Shown here one piece after another: positions 44,115 through 53,560 of a stretch of DNA of 64,000 nucleotides. The stretch's first letter is position 1; the number at the start of each line of letters is the position of its first letter. Position numbers and translations under genes: made by a program. This DNA is from Vibrio mangrovi. GTDB taxonomy: Bacteria > Pseudomonadota > Gammaproteobacteria > Enterobacterales > Vibrionaceae. The notes under the pieces are model-generated. The model worked only from the letters and a program-made list of their open reading frames with translations, ran no database searches and was not told the origin of the DNA. The stretch lies in the NCBI RefSeq assembly GCF_024346955.1, contig NZ_AP024883.1, forward strand, positions 1,364,001 to 1,428,000. The letters are read 5' to 3'.

Positions 44115-45578
44115 ATGAAGAAACAGTATGGTGTAAAGGGGATACTTTTAGCTCCGCTCATTTTTGCTGTGGCACTAGTGGCTCTGCTGTTTGAAGGGCA
44201 CATCAGTCAATTGGATCGGGAATTGGATGATGAATACGAAAGGATTGGACGGGAATTCTTTCGGGCATCCAAAATGCTGACCATTCTGGATTACAGTTTC
44301 AACAACTATATTAAAGTCCGTCAGTCACTGAGACTGACACATACCCGACAGATTGTGAATGGCGTTTGTCAGATGCGGCCGAAGCTGAATACTACAGCGG
44401 CGGATGGTGATGATGTTAATTCACAACCGGTCAATCCGAAATATATTATTGTCGGAGATGAGGCGCTGTGTGACAGAAGCAGTGCATTATACCATGATGT
44501 CGGGTTCCGAATTGCGTTGGCTCCGGTTATCTCATTTCTGCATGACTTGGATGATTATCTGATTGGCGTTCATTACATCGACCCGTCGGGTTATGTTATT
44601 TCCTCTCCCGAGACTCTGACCGTCAAGATGACGCCGGAAGTGCTCCAATTGATTAAGTCTCCGGATTGGGAAGTTTATCAGAATCTGAGTGAAGAACGAC
44701 CGATTAAAGTCCGGGGACCGATTGTCTTCCGGGAAATCCAGTATAGTGAACCACTTCTGTCTCTGATGTTGCCTGTTTATGCCAATCATCAGTTTGAAGG
44801 TATGATTTCACTGGATATTCTGCTCAAAAAACTACTCGGGTCTAACCGGCGTTTTGCCGGGAAGCTGAATATGATCGATACCCGCGTGGCTCAGTTGCCA
44901 CCGGATGCCTACCGTGCTTTTCACCTCAGTGAGCCCGGAATCTTATTCCACCATTCAATTTATTACAGAATGAGCTGGAAAAACGAACTGTACCAGTTTG
45001 TTCATATGAAGAAGAATATGCTGTTCATTGTCGCGGCGATGTATGTGCTGGCTGTCATGTTATTCCTGTTTATGAATACCCGCAGTGCGAAATCCTATTA
45101 TGAAGGTCTGGCGGTCCGGGATCCATTGACAGGTTTGCGTAATCGGCGTGGATTTGAAGCTTTTCTTGAAAGTAAACAACATCAGTCTTATGTGGCGATT
45201 GCCATGTTTGATATTGATGATTTTAAAGCGATTAATGATAGTTTTGGTCACGATGTCGGGGATGATGTCATCCGCTATGTCGGTGACCAGGTCCGGTGCC
45301 ATATCCGTTCTACTGATACCGTTGCCCGTTACGGTGGAGAAGAATTTGTGCTTTATCTGACTGCAGAACATGAAAGTCATCTTAAGGCAACACTGCTCCG
45401 GGTTAAAGAAGAGTTGTGCAATGAGTCCGATATGGTTGTGGAGAAGGGGTTTACGATCTCCGGCGGGGTTGAGATTATTGCCAGTTCCGAGCTTAATGAT
45501 ATCGATGCAATTCTGAAATCAGCAGACAAGAAATTATATGCTGCGAAAGCAAGTGGGAAAAATCAGCTGATTTTCTAG
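44115..45578 (+). CDS. Membrane diguanylate cyclase (GGDEF)
   Basis: 487 residues: TM1 near residues 10-30, a periplasmic sensor region to about 300, TM2 at about 302-322, and a GGDEF domain with RYGGEEFVLYL, so the active site is intact and it should make c-di-GMP. The substrate-site motif DPLTGLRNRRGFEAF and FDIDDFKAINDSFGHD are typical. No RxxD inhibitory site was noted. The sensor part shows no known domain that I can name. Weak ribosome site. It meets dusC tail to tail. Confidence 0.9.
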   Translation: MKKQYGVKGILLAPLIFAVALVALLFEGHISQLDRELDDEYERIGREFFRASKMLTILDYSFNNYIKVRQSLRLTHTRQIVNGVCQMRPKLNTTAADGDDVNSQPVNPKYIIVGDEALCDRSSALYHDVGFRIALAPVISFLHDLDDYLIGVHYIDPSGYVISSPETLTVKMTPEVLQLIKSPDWEVYQNLSEERPIKVRGPIVFREIQYSEPLLSLMLPVYANHQFEGMISLDILLKKLLGSNRRFAGKLNMIDTRVAQLPPDAYRAFHLSEPGILFHHSIYYRMSWKNELYQFVHMKKNMLFIVAAMYVLAVMLFLFMNTRSAKSYYEGLAVRDPLTGLRNRRGFEAFLESKQHQSYVAIAMFDIDDFKAINDSFGHDVGDDVIRYVGDQVRCHIRSTDTVARYGGEEFVLYLTAEHESHLKATLLRVKEELCNESDMVVEKGFTISGGVEIIASSELNDIDAILKSADKKLYAAKASGKNQLIF

Positions 45579-45611
45579 AACGTGTGGGCCTTTCATGATC
45601 CGATGATTAGC

Positions 45612-46571
45612 TTACGCTGATTCTCTCAGTAGCTCGGACTGATGACGGGTAATCTGTTCAACAATCGGTTCTACTGTGGTCTGCGTCCGGATCTCCCGGA
45701 ATAAGGCATTGGCCTGAGGATAAGCCTGTCGCAGATAAGAAAACCACTGTTTGACCCGGTTCGGATAGTACTTACTCTTATCTCCAGTGACTTCACAACG
45801 GGAATAAACCAGCAGCAGCTCAACAATCTGAGGCCAGGAGAGTGGCGCATGGTTATGTTTGATGATATTGCCCAGATTCGGTGTGTTCAAGGCGCCACGG
45901 CAAACCATCAGACTGTCTACACCGGTGACCTCGGTGCACCGTTGTGCATCGACCGCATTCCAGATTTCGCCATTGGCGATCAATGGCAAGGCTGTTTTCT
46001 GCCGGATCTGCTGAATGTATTCCCACTTTATTTCACTGGCTTTGTAGCCTCCGGCTTTAGTGCGGGCATGGACCGTCAGTTCATTCGCGCCAGCCTGTTC
46101 AATCGCATCAACGATCTCAAAGCAGTCTTGTGGATTCTCCAGTCCCAGCCGGATCTTCGCCGAGACAGGGATTTGTCCGGGAACGGCTTCCCGACAGGCT
46201 TTGACAACCTGATAAATCAGCTCCGGAAATTCTAAAAGCGCTGCGCCGCCTTTGCTTTTATTGACGGTTTTAGCCGGACAGCCGAAGTTCAGATCAATAC
46301 CATGGGCACCAAGTTCAGCGGCAAATGCTGCATTTTCAGCCATCCAGTCCGGATCTTGCCCCAGAAGCTGAATATTGACAGGAACACCTGAACGGGTTCT
46401 GGAACCGTGGCGTAGTTCGGGACAGAGGCGATAATATACGTGTTTAGGCAATAGCTGATGTACCACCCGGACAAATTCTGTCACACACAGGTCGTAATCA
46501 TTCATTTCTGTCAGTATTTCCCGCATCAGGTGATCGAGAACACCTTCCATCGGACCCAAAACTATACGCAT
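45612..46571 (-). CDS. dusC: tRNA-dihydrouridine synthase C
   Basis: 319 residues; a flavoprotein that reduces a specific uridine in tRNA. It has the Dus barrel motifs: GPMEGVLD at the N-terminus, LNFGCPAKTVNKSKGGAALL with the catalytic cysteine, VSAKIRLG, VHARTK and IANGEIW. DusC is the subtype with GPMEG at the start. The frame opens at 46622, but the family begins at the ATG at 46571. Confidence 0.93.
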   Translation of the reverse strand: MRIVLGPMEGVLDHLMREILTEMNDYDLCVTEFVRVVHQLLPKHVYYRLCPELRHGSRTRSGVPVNIQLLGQDPDWMAENAAFAAELGAHGIDLNFGCPAKTVNKSKGGAALLEFPELIYQVVKACREAVPGQIPVSAKIRLGLENPQDCFEIVDAIEQAGANELTVHARTKAGGYKASEIKWEYIQQIRQKTALPLIANGEIWNAVDAQRCTEVTGVDSLMVCRGALNTPNLGNIIKHNHAPLSWPQIVELLLVYSRCEVTGDKSKYYPNRVKQWFSYLRQAYPQANALFREIRTQTTVEPIVEQITRHQSELLRESA

Positions 46572-46723
46572 AAACTTCCGCTCTTTAATCAGGACGCGCG
46601 ATTGTAATTGGCTCTGTCGCAAATGTCACGCCGGAATATCTCCGGGTGTGTTATTGTTTTTTCTTCCGGGTATAATGCCCGATTGCTGAAAAACGAAGAA
46701 CAGAAAAACGGAAAAGAAGTACC

Positions 46724-47344
46724 ATGACTTATCAATTGCTGAATGTAACTGCGTTGCCGACGGAGGAATCTCCTCTTTTTGTCGAAGGTGCTATCCTTGC
46801 GGCCAATATGGCATGTCAGCCCCTTGAAGCCAGATTATGGATGTCGGCACTGATTTCTGAAGAAATCACAGAAGCAACAGAACAGGCGTTAACTGCTCAT
46901 TATCAACAACAGTATTCAGCATTGCTTGGTAACCAGTATGCAGTCGGTGATTTTCTGGATGTGGCGAACCGGGATGAGTTGGCTGATTTTGCTGAAGGAT
47001 TTATGGTGATATGGCCGCTTCCTGAACAGCATTGGCAGACAGCCTCTGTGTCTGACGGTACGCAACGGATGCTACAGGCATTGCTGACGACGCTGATGCT
47101 GGCGATTGATGAATCAGCGACTCGTCAGCAAATGCAGGACGCCGGTGTTGAAGAACCCCCGTATCTGGCGGATATGGCGGGCCATCTGGATATGATGATC
47201 CATGAAGTTGCCTGTGCTGCCGATGAACAGCAGAGCGGGGCTCAGGCGCATCGGGTGAATCCGTATAAGACTGTGGGCCGAAATGATCTCTGTCCGTGTG
47301 GCAGTGGTAAAAAATTTAAACAGTGTTGCCTGATCTCCGGTTAA
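46724..47344 (+). CDS. YecA/YgfB family protein with C-terminal SEC-C zinc motif
   Basis: 206 residues: a YecA/UPF0149 alpha-helical domain followed by a SEC-C motif near the C-terminus (GRNDLCPCGSGKKFKQCC). This motif binds zinc and, in SecA, contacts SecB and ribosomes; YecA itself has been linked to SecA-type roles. The exact function is not known. Divergent from dusC, with AAAAGAAG upstream of the ATG. Confidence 0.85.
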   Translation: MTYQLLNVTALPTEESPLFVEGAILAANMACQPLEARLWMSALISEEITEATEQALTAHYQQQYSALLGNQYAVGDFLDVANRDELADFAEGFMVIWPLPEQHWQTASVSDGTQRMLQALLTTLMLAIDESATRQQMQDAGVEEPPYLADMAGHLDMMIHEVACAADEQQSGAQAHRVNPYKTVGRNDLCPCGSGKKFKQCCLISG

Positions 47345-47421
47345 TTTATCTGATGTGTTTTCAGATGTGATTCTGTATTTTTTCAACATATTCATGACAA
47401 AAAGCCGAAAATAATGGTCTA

Positions 47422-47483
47422 TATACCCAAGTAACCTCAAATGCAGAATTCAGAGTGTTTTTAATCGGCGTCATTTGGGTCTA
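47422..47483. repeat. Intergenic element with TATACCCAAGT ends
   Basis: TATACCCAAGT at 47422-47432 and, inverted, ATTTGGGTCTA at 47473-47483 bound a 62-base element with GAATTC near the middle. It lies between the YecA-like gene and lolA. Similar words recur at 26657, 49529 and 57096 in this window. Confidence 0.55.
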
Positions 47484-47525
47484 TCCATCAATATCAGTAA
47501 AAGTTTGTTCAGAAGCGGAGAACAC

Positions 47526-48137
47526 ATGAAAAAGATTTTTACCCTATTTGTATCTGTTTGTATGGTCTGTAGTTTTTCAGTGCTGGCGGATCCGAAAGAT
47601 GAATTAAGTTCAAGACTTGCGCTAAACGAAGGATTCAGTGCCCATTTCCAGCAGCAGGTGCTCAGCCCTGATGGCGAGATGGTTTCTCAGGGGGAAGGGA
47701 AAGTTGATATTGCCCGCCCGAGTCTGTTCCGCTGGGAAACCCTGACTCCGGATGAAAATCTGCTGGTATCGGATGGTACAACGGTCTGGTATTACAATCC
47801 TTTTGTCGAACAGGTGTCTATTTATAACCAGGATCAGGCAACCGAACAGACGCCTTTTGTTTTACTGACCCGGAATCAGAAACAGGATTGGGAACATTAT
47901 CGCGTTTCTCAGCAAGGCGATGAATTTACGCTGGTACCGGTTGAAACCGATAGCGGGCAAGGCGAATTTCACATCCGTATTGACGCGAAAGGAGTTGTGA
48001 AAGGCTTTGATGTAATTGAACAGGATGGACAGAAAAGTTTATTCTCTTTTCAGCAAATTAAGCTGAAACGGCCAGATAACAGTTTGTTCAGCTTTAAAAT
48101 TCCCGCTGGCGTGGAAGTTGATGATCAGCGCCAGTAA
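47526..48137 (+). CDS. lolA: Outer membrane lipoprotein carrier protein LolA
   Basis: 203 residues with a signal peptide (cleaved after SVLA). It carries lipoproteins through the periplasm from LolCDE to LolB. Family features: FSAHFQQQV near the N-terminus, GEGKVDIARPSLFRWET and the VWYYNPFVEQVSI strand. The ATG at 47526 with GCGGAG upstream is preferred over 47475. Heads the conserved lolA-rarA-serS group. Confidence 0.95.
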   Translation: MKKIFTLFVSVCMVCSFSVLADPKDELSSRLALNEGFSAHFQQQVLSPDGEMVSQGEGKVDIARPSLFRWETLTPDENLLVSDGTTVWYYNPFVEQVSIYNQDQATEQTPFVLLTRNQKQDWEHYRVSQQGDEFTLVPVETDSGQGEFHIRIDAKGVVKGFDVIEQDGQKSLFSFQQIKLKRPDNSLFSFKIPAGVEVDDQRQ

Positions 48138-48159
48138 AACTAACGGATAAAGAGTCATT

Positions 48160-49509
48160 GTGGATAACTATAGTTTGGATTTTTCAGGGGATGAAGATTT
48201 TCGTCCTCTGGCTGCAAGAATGAGGCCGCAACAGATCGAACAGTATATCGGTCAGCAGCATATTCTTGGTCCGGGTAAGCCGCTACGCAGAGCGCTGGAA
48301 AGCGGTCATCTTCATTCGATGATTCTCTGGGGTCCTCCGGGAACCGGCAAAACCACACTGGCAGAGCTGGCTGCAAACTATGCCAATGCCCGGGTTGAAC
48401 GGGTTTCTGCGGTGACTTCCGGGGTGAAAGATATCCGGGCGGCTATTGAACGAGCCCGGGAAAATAAACTGGCTGGCTTTCGTACCATTTTATTTGTTGA
48501 TGAGGTTCATCGCTTTAATAAATCCCAGCAGGATGCTTTTCTGCCGCATATTGAAGACGGAACCGTTACCTTTATCGGAGCGACAACCGAGAATCCTTCG
48601 TTTGAACTGAATAACGCACTGCTTTCCCGTGCGCGTGTCTATAAGCTGACTTCACTGACGGCTCAGGACATTGCCGGCGCATTGCAACAGGCAGTGACTG
48701 ATGAGTCCCGGGGGCTTGGCGGGATTGAGGCGGACTTTCAGGAACAGGTTTTGGATCGTCTGGCTGAGCTGGTTCAGGGAGATGCCCGTATGGCACTGAA
48801 CTATCTGGAACTGCTGTATGACATGGCCGGAGAAGATTCTGCGGGTAAAAAGATCATTAATTTATCTCTGCTGGCAGAGGTTGCCGGAGAGAAGGTCGCC
48901 CGTTTCGATAATAAAGGTGACATTTGGTACGATCTGATTTCAGCCGTTCATAAATCAATTCGGGGATCGAACCCCGATGGGGCACTTTACTGGTCTGCCC
49001 GGATGATATCGGCTGGGTGTGACCCGCTATATATTGCCCGCCGTTTGCTGGCGATTGCTTCTGAAGATATCGGCAATGCCGACCCGAGAGCAATGCAGGT
49101 GGCTTTGTCTGCATGGGACTGTTTTACCCGTATTGGTCCGGCTGAAGGTGAAAGAGCGATTGCACAAGCGGTTGTCTATCTGGCCTGTGCTCCGAAAAGT
49201 AATGCAGTGTATACCGCCTGGAAGCAAGCACTGACCGATGCCCGGGATGAACCTGAGTTTGAAGTGCCGTTTCATTTGCGTAATGCGCCGACCAAATTGA
49301 TGAAAGAGATGGGTTACGGGGAAGAATACCGCTATGCCCACGATGAACCGGGTGCTTATGCTGCCGGAGAGCAGTATTTTCCGCCGGAGATGGCCGGAAC
49401 CCGCTATTACCATCCTTCGGAAAGGGGATTAGAAGGTAAAATCAAAGAGAAACTCAATTATCTGGCTGAATTAGACGCAAAAAGCACGCGAAAGCGCTAT
49501 GAAAAATAG
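48160..49509 (+). CDS. rarA: Replication-associated recombination protein A (MgsA)
   Basis: 449 residues: AAA+ clamp-loader-like ATPase that acts at stalled replication forks. Walker A GPPGTGKTTL, Walker B LFVDEVHRFN, sensor 1 GATTENPSFELN and arginine finger LSRARVY, then the MgsA C-terminal tetramerisation part. Begins with GTG 22 bases after lolA. Confidence 0.95.
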   Translation: MDNYSLDFSGDEDFRPLAARMRPQQIEQYIGQQHILGPGKPLRRALESGHLHSMILWGPPGTGKTTLAELAANYANARVERVSAVTSGVKDIRAAIERARENKLAGFRTILFVDEVHRFNKSQQDAFLPHIEDGTVTFIGATTENPSFELNNALLSRARVYKLTSLTAQDIAGALQQAVTDESRGLGGIEADFQEQVLDRLAELVQGDARMALNYLELLYDMAGEDSAGKKIINLSLLAEVAGEKVARFDNKGDIWYDLISAVHKSIRGSNPDGALYWSARMISAGCDPLYIARRLLAIASEDIGNADPRAMQVALSAWDCFTRIGPAEGERAIAQAVVYLACAPKSNAVYTAWKQALTDARDEPEFEVPFHLRNAPTKLMKEMGYGEEYRYAHDEPGAYAAGEQYFPPEMAGTRYYHPSERGLEGKIKEKLNYLAELDAKSTRKRYEK

Positions 49510-49528
49510 CTGCTTTTCGTTAATCTCT

Positions 49529-49539
49529 TATACCCAAGT
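49529..49539. repeat. Single TATACCCAAGT word between rarA and serS
   Basis: Exact copy of the 47422 end sequence, at the start of a 118-base gap between rarA and serS. No matching inverted end was found, so the element may be decayed or single-ended. Confidence 0.35.
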
Positions 49540-49657
49540 TGCTTAGGCTATCAGTCGATATGCCGGGCATGCCAAATTTCAGGACGTTTTGCTCTGTTGT
49601 TATCAGAATGATGCAGAGCAGGGCGCTATTTACAACATAATTAGCATAGGATTAGCA

Positions 49658-50965
49658 ATGCTGGATTCTAAATTACTTCGCACAGAGCTGGATGAAACAG
49701 CGGTAAAACTGGCGCGTCGCGGATTTAACCTCGACGTTGAGACCATTCGTCAACTTGAAGAGAAACGCAAATCGATTCAGGTCGAAGTTGAAAATTTACA
49801 ATCCACTCGCAACTCCATTTCGAAACAGATTGGTCAGCTGATGTCAGCAGGCGATAAAGAAGGTGCTGAAGCGGTAAAACAGCAGATCGGTTCTCTGGGC
49901 AGTGATCTGGACGCACGTAAAGTGGAACTGGAACAGATCCAGAAGCAACTGGAAGATATTGCACTGTCTGTCCCGAATATCCCGGATGATGCTGTTCCTG
50001 ATGGTCTGGATGAAGATAGCAATGTTGAGGTTTCCCGCTGGGGTACGCCGAAAAGCTATGACTTTGCCGTAAAAGATCATGTCGATTTAGGTGAAATGGG
50101 TGACGGACTGGATTTTGCCAGTGCAACCAAAATTACCGGTGCCCGTTTTATCGTGATGAAAGGTCAGTTTGCCCGTCTGCACCGGGCGATAGCTCAGTTT
50201 ATGCTGGATCTGCATACCGAGCAGCATGGTTACATGGAAATGTATGTACCGTATCTGGTGAATGCCGATACGCTATACGGAACAGGGCAATTGCCTAAGT
50301 TTGGTAAAGATCTGTTTCATACCGAGCCGTTGGCAGAAAAAGTGAATGATGAAGAACCTCGTCGCCTGTCTCTGATTCCGACGGCTGAGGTGCCGCTGAC
50401 AAACTTGGTGCGCGATACCATAACTGATGAGTCTGATTTACCGCTGAAGATGACGGCACATACGCCATGTTTCCGTTCTGAAGCTGGTTCTTATGGCCGT
50501 GATACGCGTGGATTAATCCGGATGCACCAGTTTGATAAAGTAGAACTGGTACAGATTACCCGCCCTGAGGACTCAATGAATGCACTGGAAGAACTGACCG
50601 CGCATGCAGAGAAAGTACTTCAGTTACTCGAACTACCTTACCGTAAAGTGATTCTGTGTGCCGGAGATATGGGTTTTGGTGCTCGTAAAACTTACGATCT
50701 GGAAGTCTGGGTTCCGGCACAGGAAACCTACCGTGAGATTTCATCCTGTTCAAATATGTGGGACTTTCAGGCGCGCCGGATGCAGGCCCGTTTCCGTCGT
50801 AAAGGTGAGAAAAAACCTGAGCTGGTCCATACCCTGAATGGTTCTGGTCTGGCGGTTGGCCGGACAATGGTAGCGATTCTGGAAAATAATCAGGAAGCTG
50901 ACGGACGGATTGCCATTCCTCAGGCGCTGCAAAAATACATGGGTGGGTTGACTCACATCGGATGA
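49658..50965 (+). CDS. serS: Seryl-tRNA synthetase
   Basis: 435 residues, class II synthetase that charges tRNA-Ser. N-terminal long coiled-coil arm (about residues 30-105) that grips the tRNA long variable arm, then motif 2 (FRSEAGSYGRDTRGLIRMHQF) and motif 3 (LNGSGLAVGRTMVAILE). AGGA sits before the ATG at 49658; the longer in-frame start at 49589 lacks family similarity. Confidence 0.97.
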   Translation: MLDSKLLRTELDETAVKLARRGFNLDVETIRQLEEKRKSIQVEVENLQSTRNSISKQIGQLMSAGDKEGAEAVKQQIGSLGSDLDARKVELEQIQKQLEDIALSVPNIPDDAVPDGLDEDSNVEVSRWGTPKSYDFAVKDHVDLGEMGDGLDFASATKITGARFIVMKGQFARLHRAIAQFMLDLHTEQHGYMEMYVPYLVNADTLYGTGQLPKFGKDLFHTEPLAEKVNDEEPRRLSLIPTAEVPLTNLVRDTITDESDLPLKMTAHTPCFRSEAGSYGRDTRGLIRMHQFDKVELVQITRPEDSMNALEELTAHAEKVLQLLELPYRKVILCAGDMGFGARKTYDLEVWVPAQETYREISSCSNMWDFQARRMQARFRRKGEKKPELVHTLNGSGLAVGRTMVAILENNQEADGRIAIPQALQKYMGGLTHIG

Positions 50966-50981
50966 AAATCTCTGTGCTCAC

Positions 50982-51009
50982 AGTAAGTAGTAAGTAGTAA
51001 GTAGTAAGT
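50982..51009. repeat. Four copies of a 7-bp tandem repeat after serS
   Basis: AGTAAGT is repeated exactly four times between the serS stop codon and its terminator. Confidence 0.9.
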
Positions 51010-51012
51010 AGG

Positions 51013-51040
51013 AAACCGGGATGTTTATTCCCGGTTTTTT
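51013..51040 (+). terminator. Rho-independent terminator after serS
   Basis: AAACCGGG/CCCGGTTT stem with a nine-base loop and a run of T's. Confidence 0.87.
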
Positions 51041-51046
51041 TATGAC

Positions 51047-53152
51047 TCAGTCTATCGCTTCGGCATATGGTTGTCGCTGTTCCTCTTCCTGAGCAAAGCT
51101 GATGACTTCAGTACAGAGTCTCTGATCGAGATAATAAATCTCTTCAAGGGACACCGGTTTAGAGATCAGATATCCCTGATAAAAGCGGCATCCTTTCTGG
51201 TGGAGTATTTCAAGTTGCTCCTGATGCTCCACTCCTTCTGCTACAACCTGATAACCATAAGCATGTGCAATAGTTATCATCGATTCAATGATGGTAAGAT
51301 TCCCACTTTCGTAAATCCTGCTGACAAAACTGCGATCGATTTTAATTTCATCCACCATGATTTTAACCAGCTGATTGAATGAGGTATAACCGGTGCCGAA
51401 ATCATCCAGAGAGACCTTGCAGCCCATTTGCCGGAGTTTGTTGATCGTTTCTGCACATTGTTGATTGATATCGACGAAAAAGGTTTCGGTAATCTCCAGA
51501 CAGATACGGTTGGCTGCAATTCCACTGGCCGTGAGGCGGGACTGGAAAAGTTCGGTAAACGATGAATCCAGTAGTTCTTTGGCTGAAATATTAATGGAAA
51601 GGACAAAATCATCCGGCAACCGGGTTTGATTCAGTAATATCAGACATTGCTCAATCACAAAGAAATCAATTTCCCGGATTAATCCAGTTTTTTCAGCTAT
51701 CGGAATATAGATCTCCGGAGAAATCTCTTTCAGGTGAGTGTGTCGGGAACGGATTAATGCTTCAGCACCTGTAATCCGGTTTTTCCGGATATCGAAAATC
51801 GGCATAAAGACGAGATAGAACAGCTGATCGGTCAGAGAATCCCGGATATAACTTTCGATCGCTGTTGATTGTTCGGCTGCTGCGTGAATTTCCCGGTTAA
51901 ATAGCTGCAGCGTCTGGTGACTTCCCCGGATTGATTCAATCGCATGTCGGGCACGGTTTATGGATCCTGAAGGGTCAATATTAGAATGAGCTTCTTCGGT
52001 AATACCGATTTTGATTTCCAGCCGTAGGTGGCCGATCCCGTGGATGTCCTTTCCGGCAAGAAAGTGAGCAGCCAAATGCTGTTCCGTTATCTCATCAAAT
52101 CTGTTGCTGGTCAGAAGCGCCATTTCTTCGTTATTCAGACGGGCATAAATACACTGGGAATGGTCTAGGTATTTGAGAACATCTTCATTCGTTTCTTTCA
52201 CCAGCCTGTAGGCGACATCCGGACCAAAGTGTTTTGTCAGGTTCTGCCAGTTCAGAATTTTAATGAGATAGAGTGTTGCGGGTTTGCCGTAGAACTTAAC
52301 CTGCTCCTGTAAAAAACCATTGTAATTCAGTACGTCGGAGCCTGTTTCATAGTGGGCCTGCCGCCTGACTTTTTTGAGTAAATTGTTTTTCACCCACAAA
52401 TAGAAAACAACGAAAACACCAATAGTAATCTGCCAGATATAGGCAAGGAGTCTGTTTAAGTCCTTACTGTTGAGATAATAGCCTTTTGCATCCAACTGAC
52501 TGACGACGATCTGATAGTTACCGGGATGAAGGATAGGAATATCATTGACATAGAGTTCAAGGCTGACAATTTTAGAAAAGTCCTTACTGGCTTCCTCATA
52601 GGAGATGTTATACAGATCTTCCCACCAGGTTTCGACTTTAAAGCGTTCCAGAGGAACATTCTTTTCTCCGGTTGCCCGAAAACGGACGGCGTGAAATTTA
52701 ATGTCGGCATTCTGATAAGTCGGCCAGGCATCGGGGTGGAATAGTCCTTTTACAACCAGCCGGACCCGCTGGTTAAATTCAGGTGCATCCGAGGTTGCGA
52801 TAGCATTGATGTTCAGATGGTCGATATGTTCAAAAGACATCACCTGATCTTGCTCCGGTTGGAGCGGAAATAGTAGTCCGAAGCCACAGAGTACCTGCTG
52901 ATCGGTTTTGGATACATTGCATGTGAGTATCACCCGGTGATTGTCGCGCCGGGCCTGAACGTGGTGTCCGGATGTATCGGTAGTATAAAGTGTCGCCCGA
53001 TCCTTGTTGAGAATATCCACGGTATATTCGTTCAGTGACGAGTACGAAAAGAGTAATGCAGCCGATGTGAGAATCACGATAGCTACAAAGATAACCTGAT
53101 AGATTCGAAATGCCTGATAGCGATTTAGCTCTGATATCATTGAGCGACACAT
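51047..53152 (-). CDS. Membrane c-di-GMP phosphodiesterase with degenerate GGDEF and intact EAL
   Basis: 701 residues: TM1 at about 16-36, a periplasmic region to about 238, TM2 at about 240-260, then a GGDEF-like domain whose motif is replaced by LNNEE, and an EAL domain at about 425-685 with AEALIR, INISA, LEITET, DDFGTG, IKIDRSF, AEGVE and QGYL. It should degrade c-di-GMP. The start could be 53152 or the ATG four codons later (53140); neither has a clear ribosome site. Overall plan resembles the large family of vibrio GGDEF-EAL membrane proteins. Confidence 0.9.
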   Translation of the reverse strand: MCRSMISELNRYQAFRIYQVIFVAIVILTSAALLFSYSSLNEYTVDILNKDRATLYTTDTSGHHVQARRDNHRVILTCNVSKTDQQVLCGFGLLFPLQPEQDQVMSFEHIDHLNINAIATSDAPEFNQRVRLVVKGLFHPDAWPTYQNADIKFHAVRFRATGEKNVPLERFKVETWWEDLYNISYEEASKDFSKIVSLELYVNDIPILHPGNYQIVVSQLDAKGYYLNSKDLNRLLAYIWQITIGVFVVFYLWVKNNLLKKVRRQAHYETGSDVLNYNGFLQEQVKFYGKPATLYLIKILNWQNLTKHFGPDVAYRLVKETNEDVLKYLDHSQCIYARLNNEEMALLTSNRFDEITEQHLAAHFLAGKDIHGIGHLRLEIKIGITEEAHSNIDPSGSINRARHAIESIRGSHQTLQLFNREIHAAAEQSTAIESYIRDSLTDQLFYLVFMPIFDIRKNRITGAEALIRSRHTHLKEISPEIYIPIAEKTGLIREIDFFVIEQCLILLNQTRLPDDFVLSINISAKELLDSSFTELFQSRLTASGIAANRICLEITETFFVDINQQCAETINKLRQMGCKVSLDDFGTGYTSFNQLVKIMVDEIKIDRSFVSRIYESGNLTIIESMITIAHAYGYQVVAEGVEHQEQLEILHQKGCRFYQGYLISKPVSLEEIYYLDQRLCTEVISFAQEEEQRQPYAEAID

Positions 53153-53295
53153 GATTAAAATAAAGTAGTGAGCGCAGGTTGTATCATTTCTGATAAATTA
53201 TTTCCAATGAATCTCGGTGATTTTGTTAAGCAAGTGTGTTCATATTTTAACGTGTGCCTTATCAGCTCGTTGATTGCCCGTATGAAGTGCTGATA

Positions 53296-53312
53296 TGCTT
53301 CTTTTTGGTGCA
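53296..53312. promoter_or_regulatory. NtrC-like activator site upstream of nasA
   Basis: The 17-base site has the NtrC form TGCACC-N5-GGTGCA with a perfect right half (GGTGCA) and three of six bases in the left half. Its centre is about 85 bases before the predicted transcription start, a normal enhancer distance. Confidence 0.4.
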
Positions 53313-53364
53313 TCTGATGACGGGCTACTAAAGCTAATCTATTGTTTTTACGTCATATGAAAGT

Positions 53365-53380
53365 TGGTATATCTTTTGCT
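53365..53380 (+). promoter_or_regulatory. Sigma-54 promoter of the nas unit, predicted
   Basis: TGGTAT-ATCTT-TTGCT matches the -24/-12 pattern TGGCAC-N5-TTGCW, with the invariant GG (53366-53367) and GC (53378-53379) ten bases apart. Transcription would begin near 53391, leaving a leader of about 170 bases. Confidence 0.6.
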
Positions 53381-53449
53381 TTTCTTAACGAACAAACAAA
53401 ATATAACGAAATAGCACAGATAACATTGCTAACAACGTCGCAGGCAAGG

Positions 53450-53483
53450 GCGCCTTACTCCGGGAGGAGTGAGGCGCTTTTTT
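53450..53483 (+). terminator. Leader terminator (attenuator) in front of nasA
   Basis: A 12-bp stem (GCGCCTTACTCC with GGAGTGAGGCGC, one G-U pair) with a GGGA loop and six T's. No plus-strand gene lies upstream for it to terminate, and it sits in the nasA leader, so it should be read through under inducing conditions. A small TAGCA/TGCTA hairpin (53412-53431) precedes it. The nasF leader of Klebsiella, controlled by the ANTAR protein NasR, is built this way. Confidence 0.75.
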
Positions 53484-53560
53484 ATTATCAGGGCTGAAAA
53501 CCATCACAAAAGCTCGATAGCCCCGATGAACTTTATGCGGAATAAAGCAAGGAAATGATC

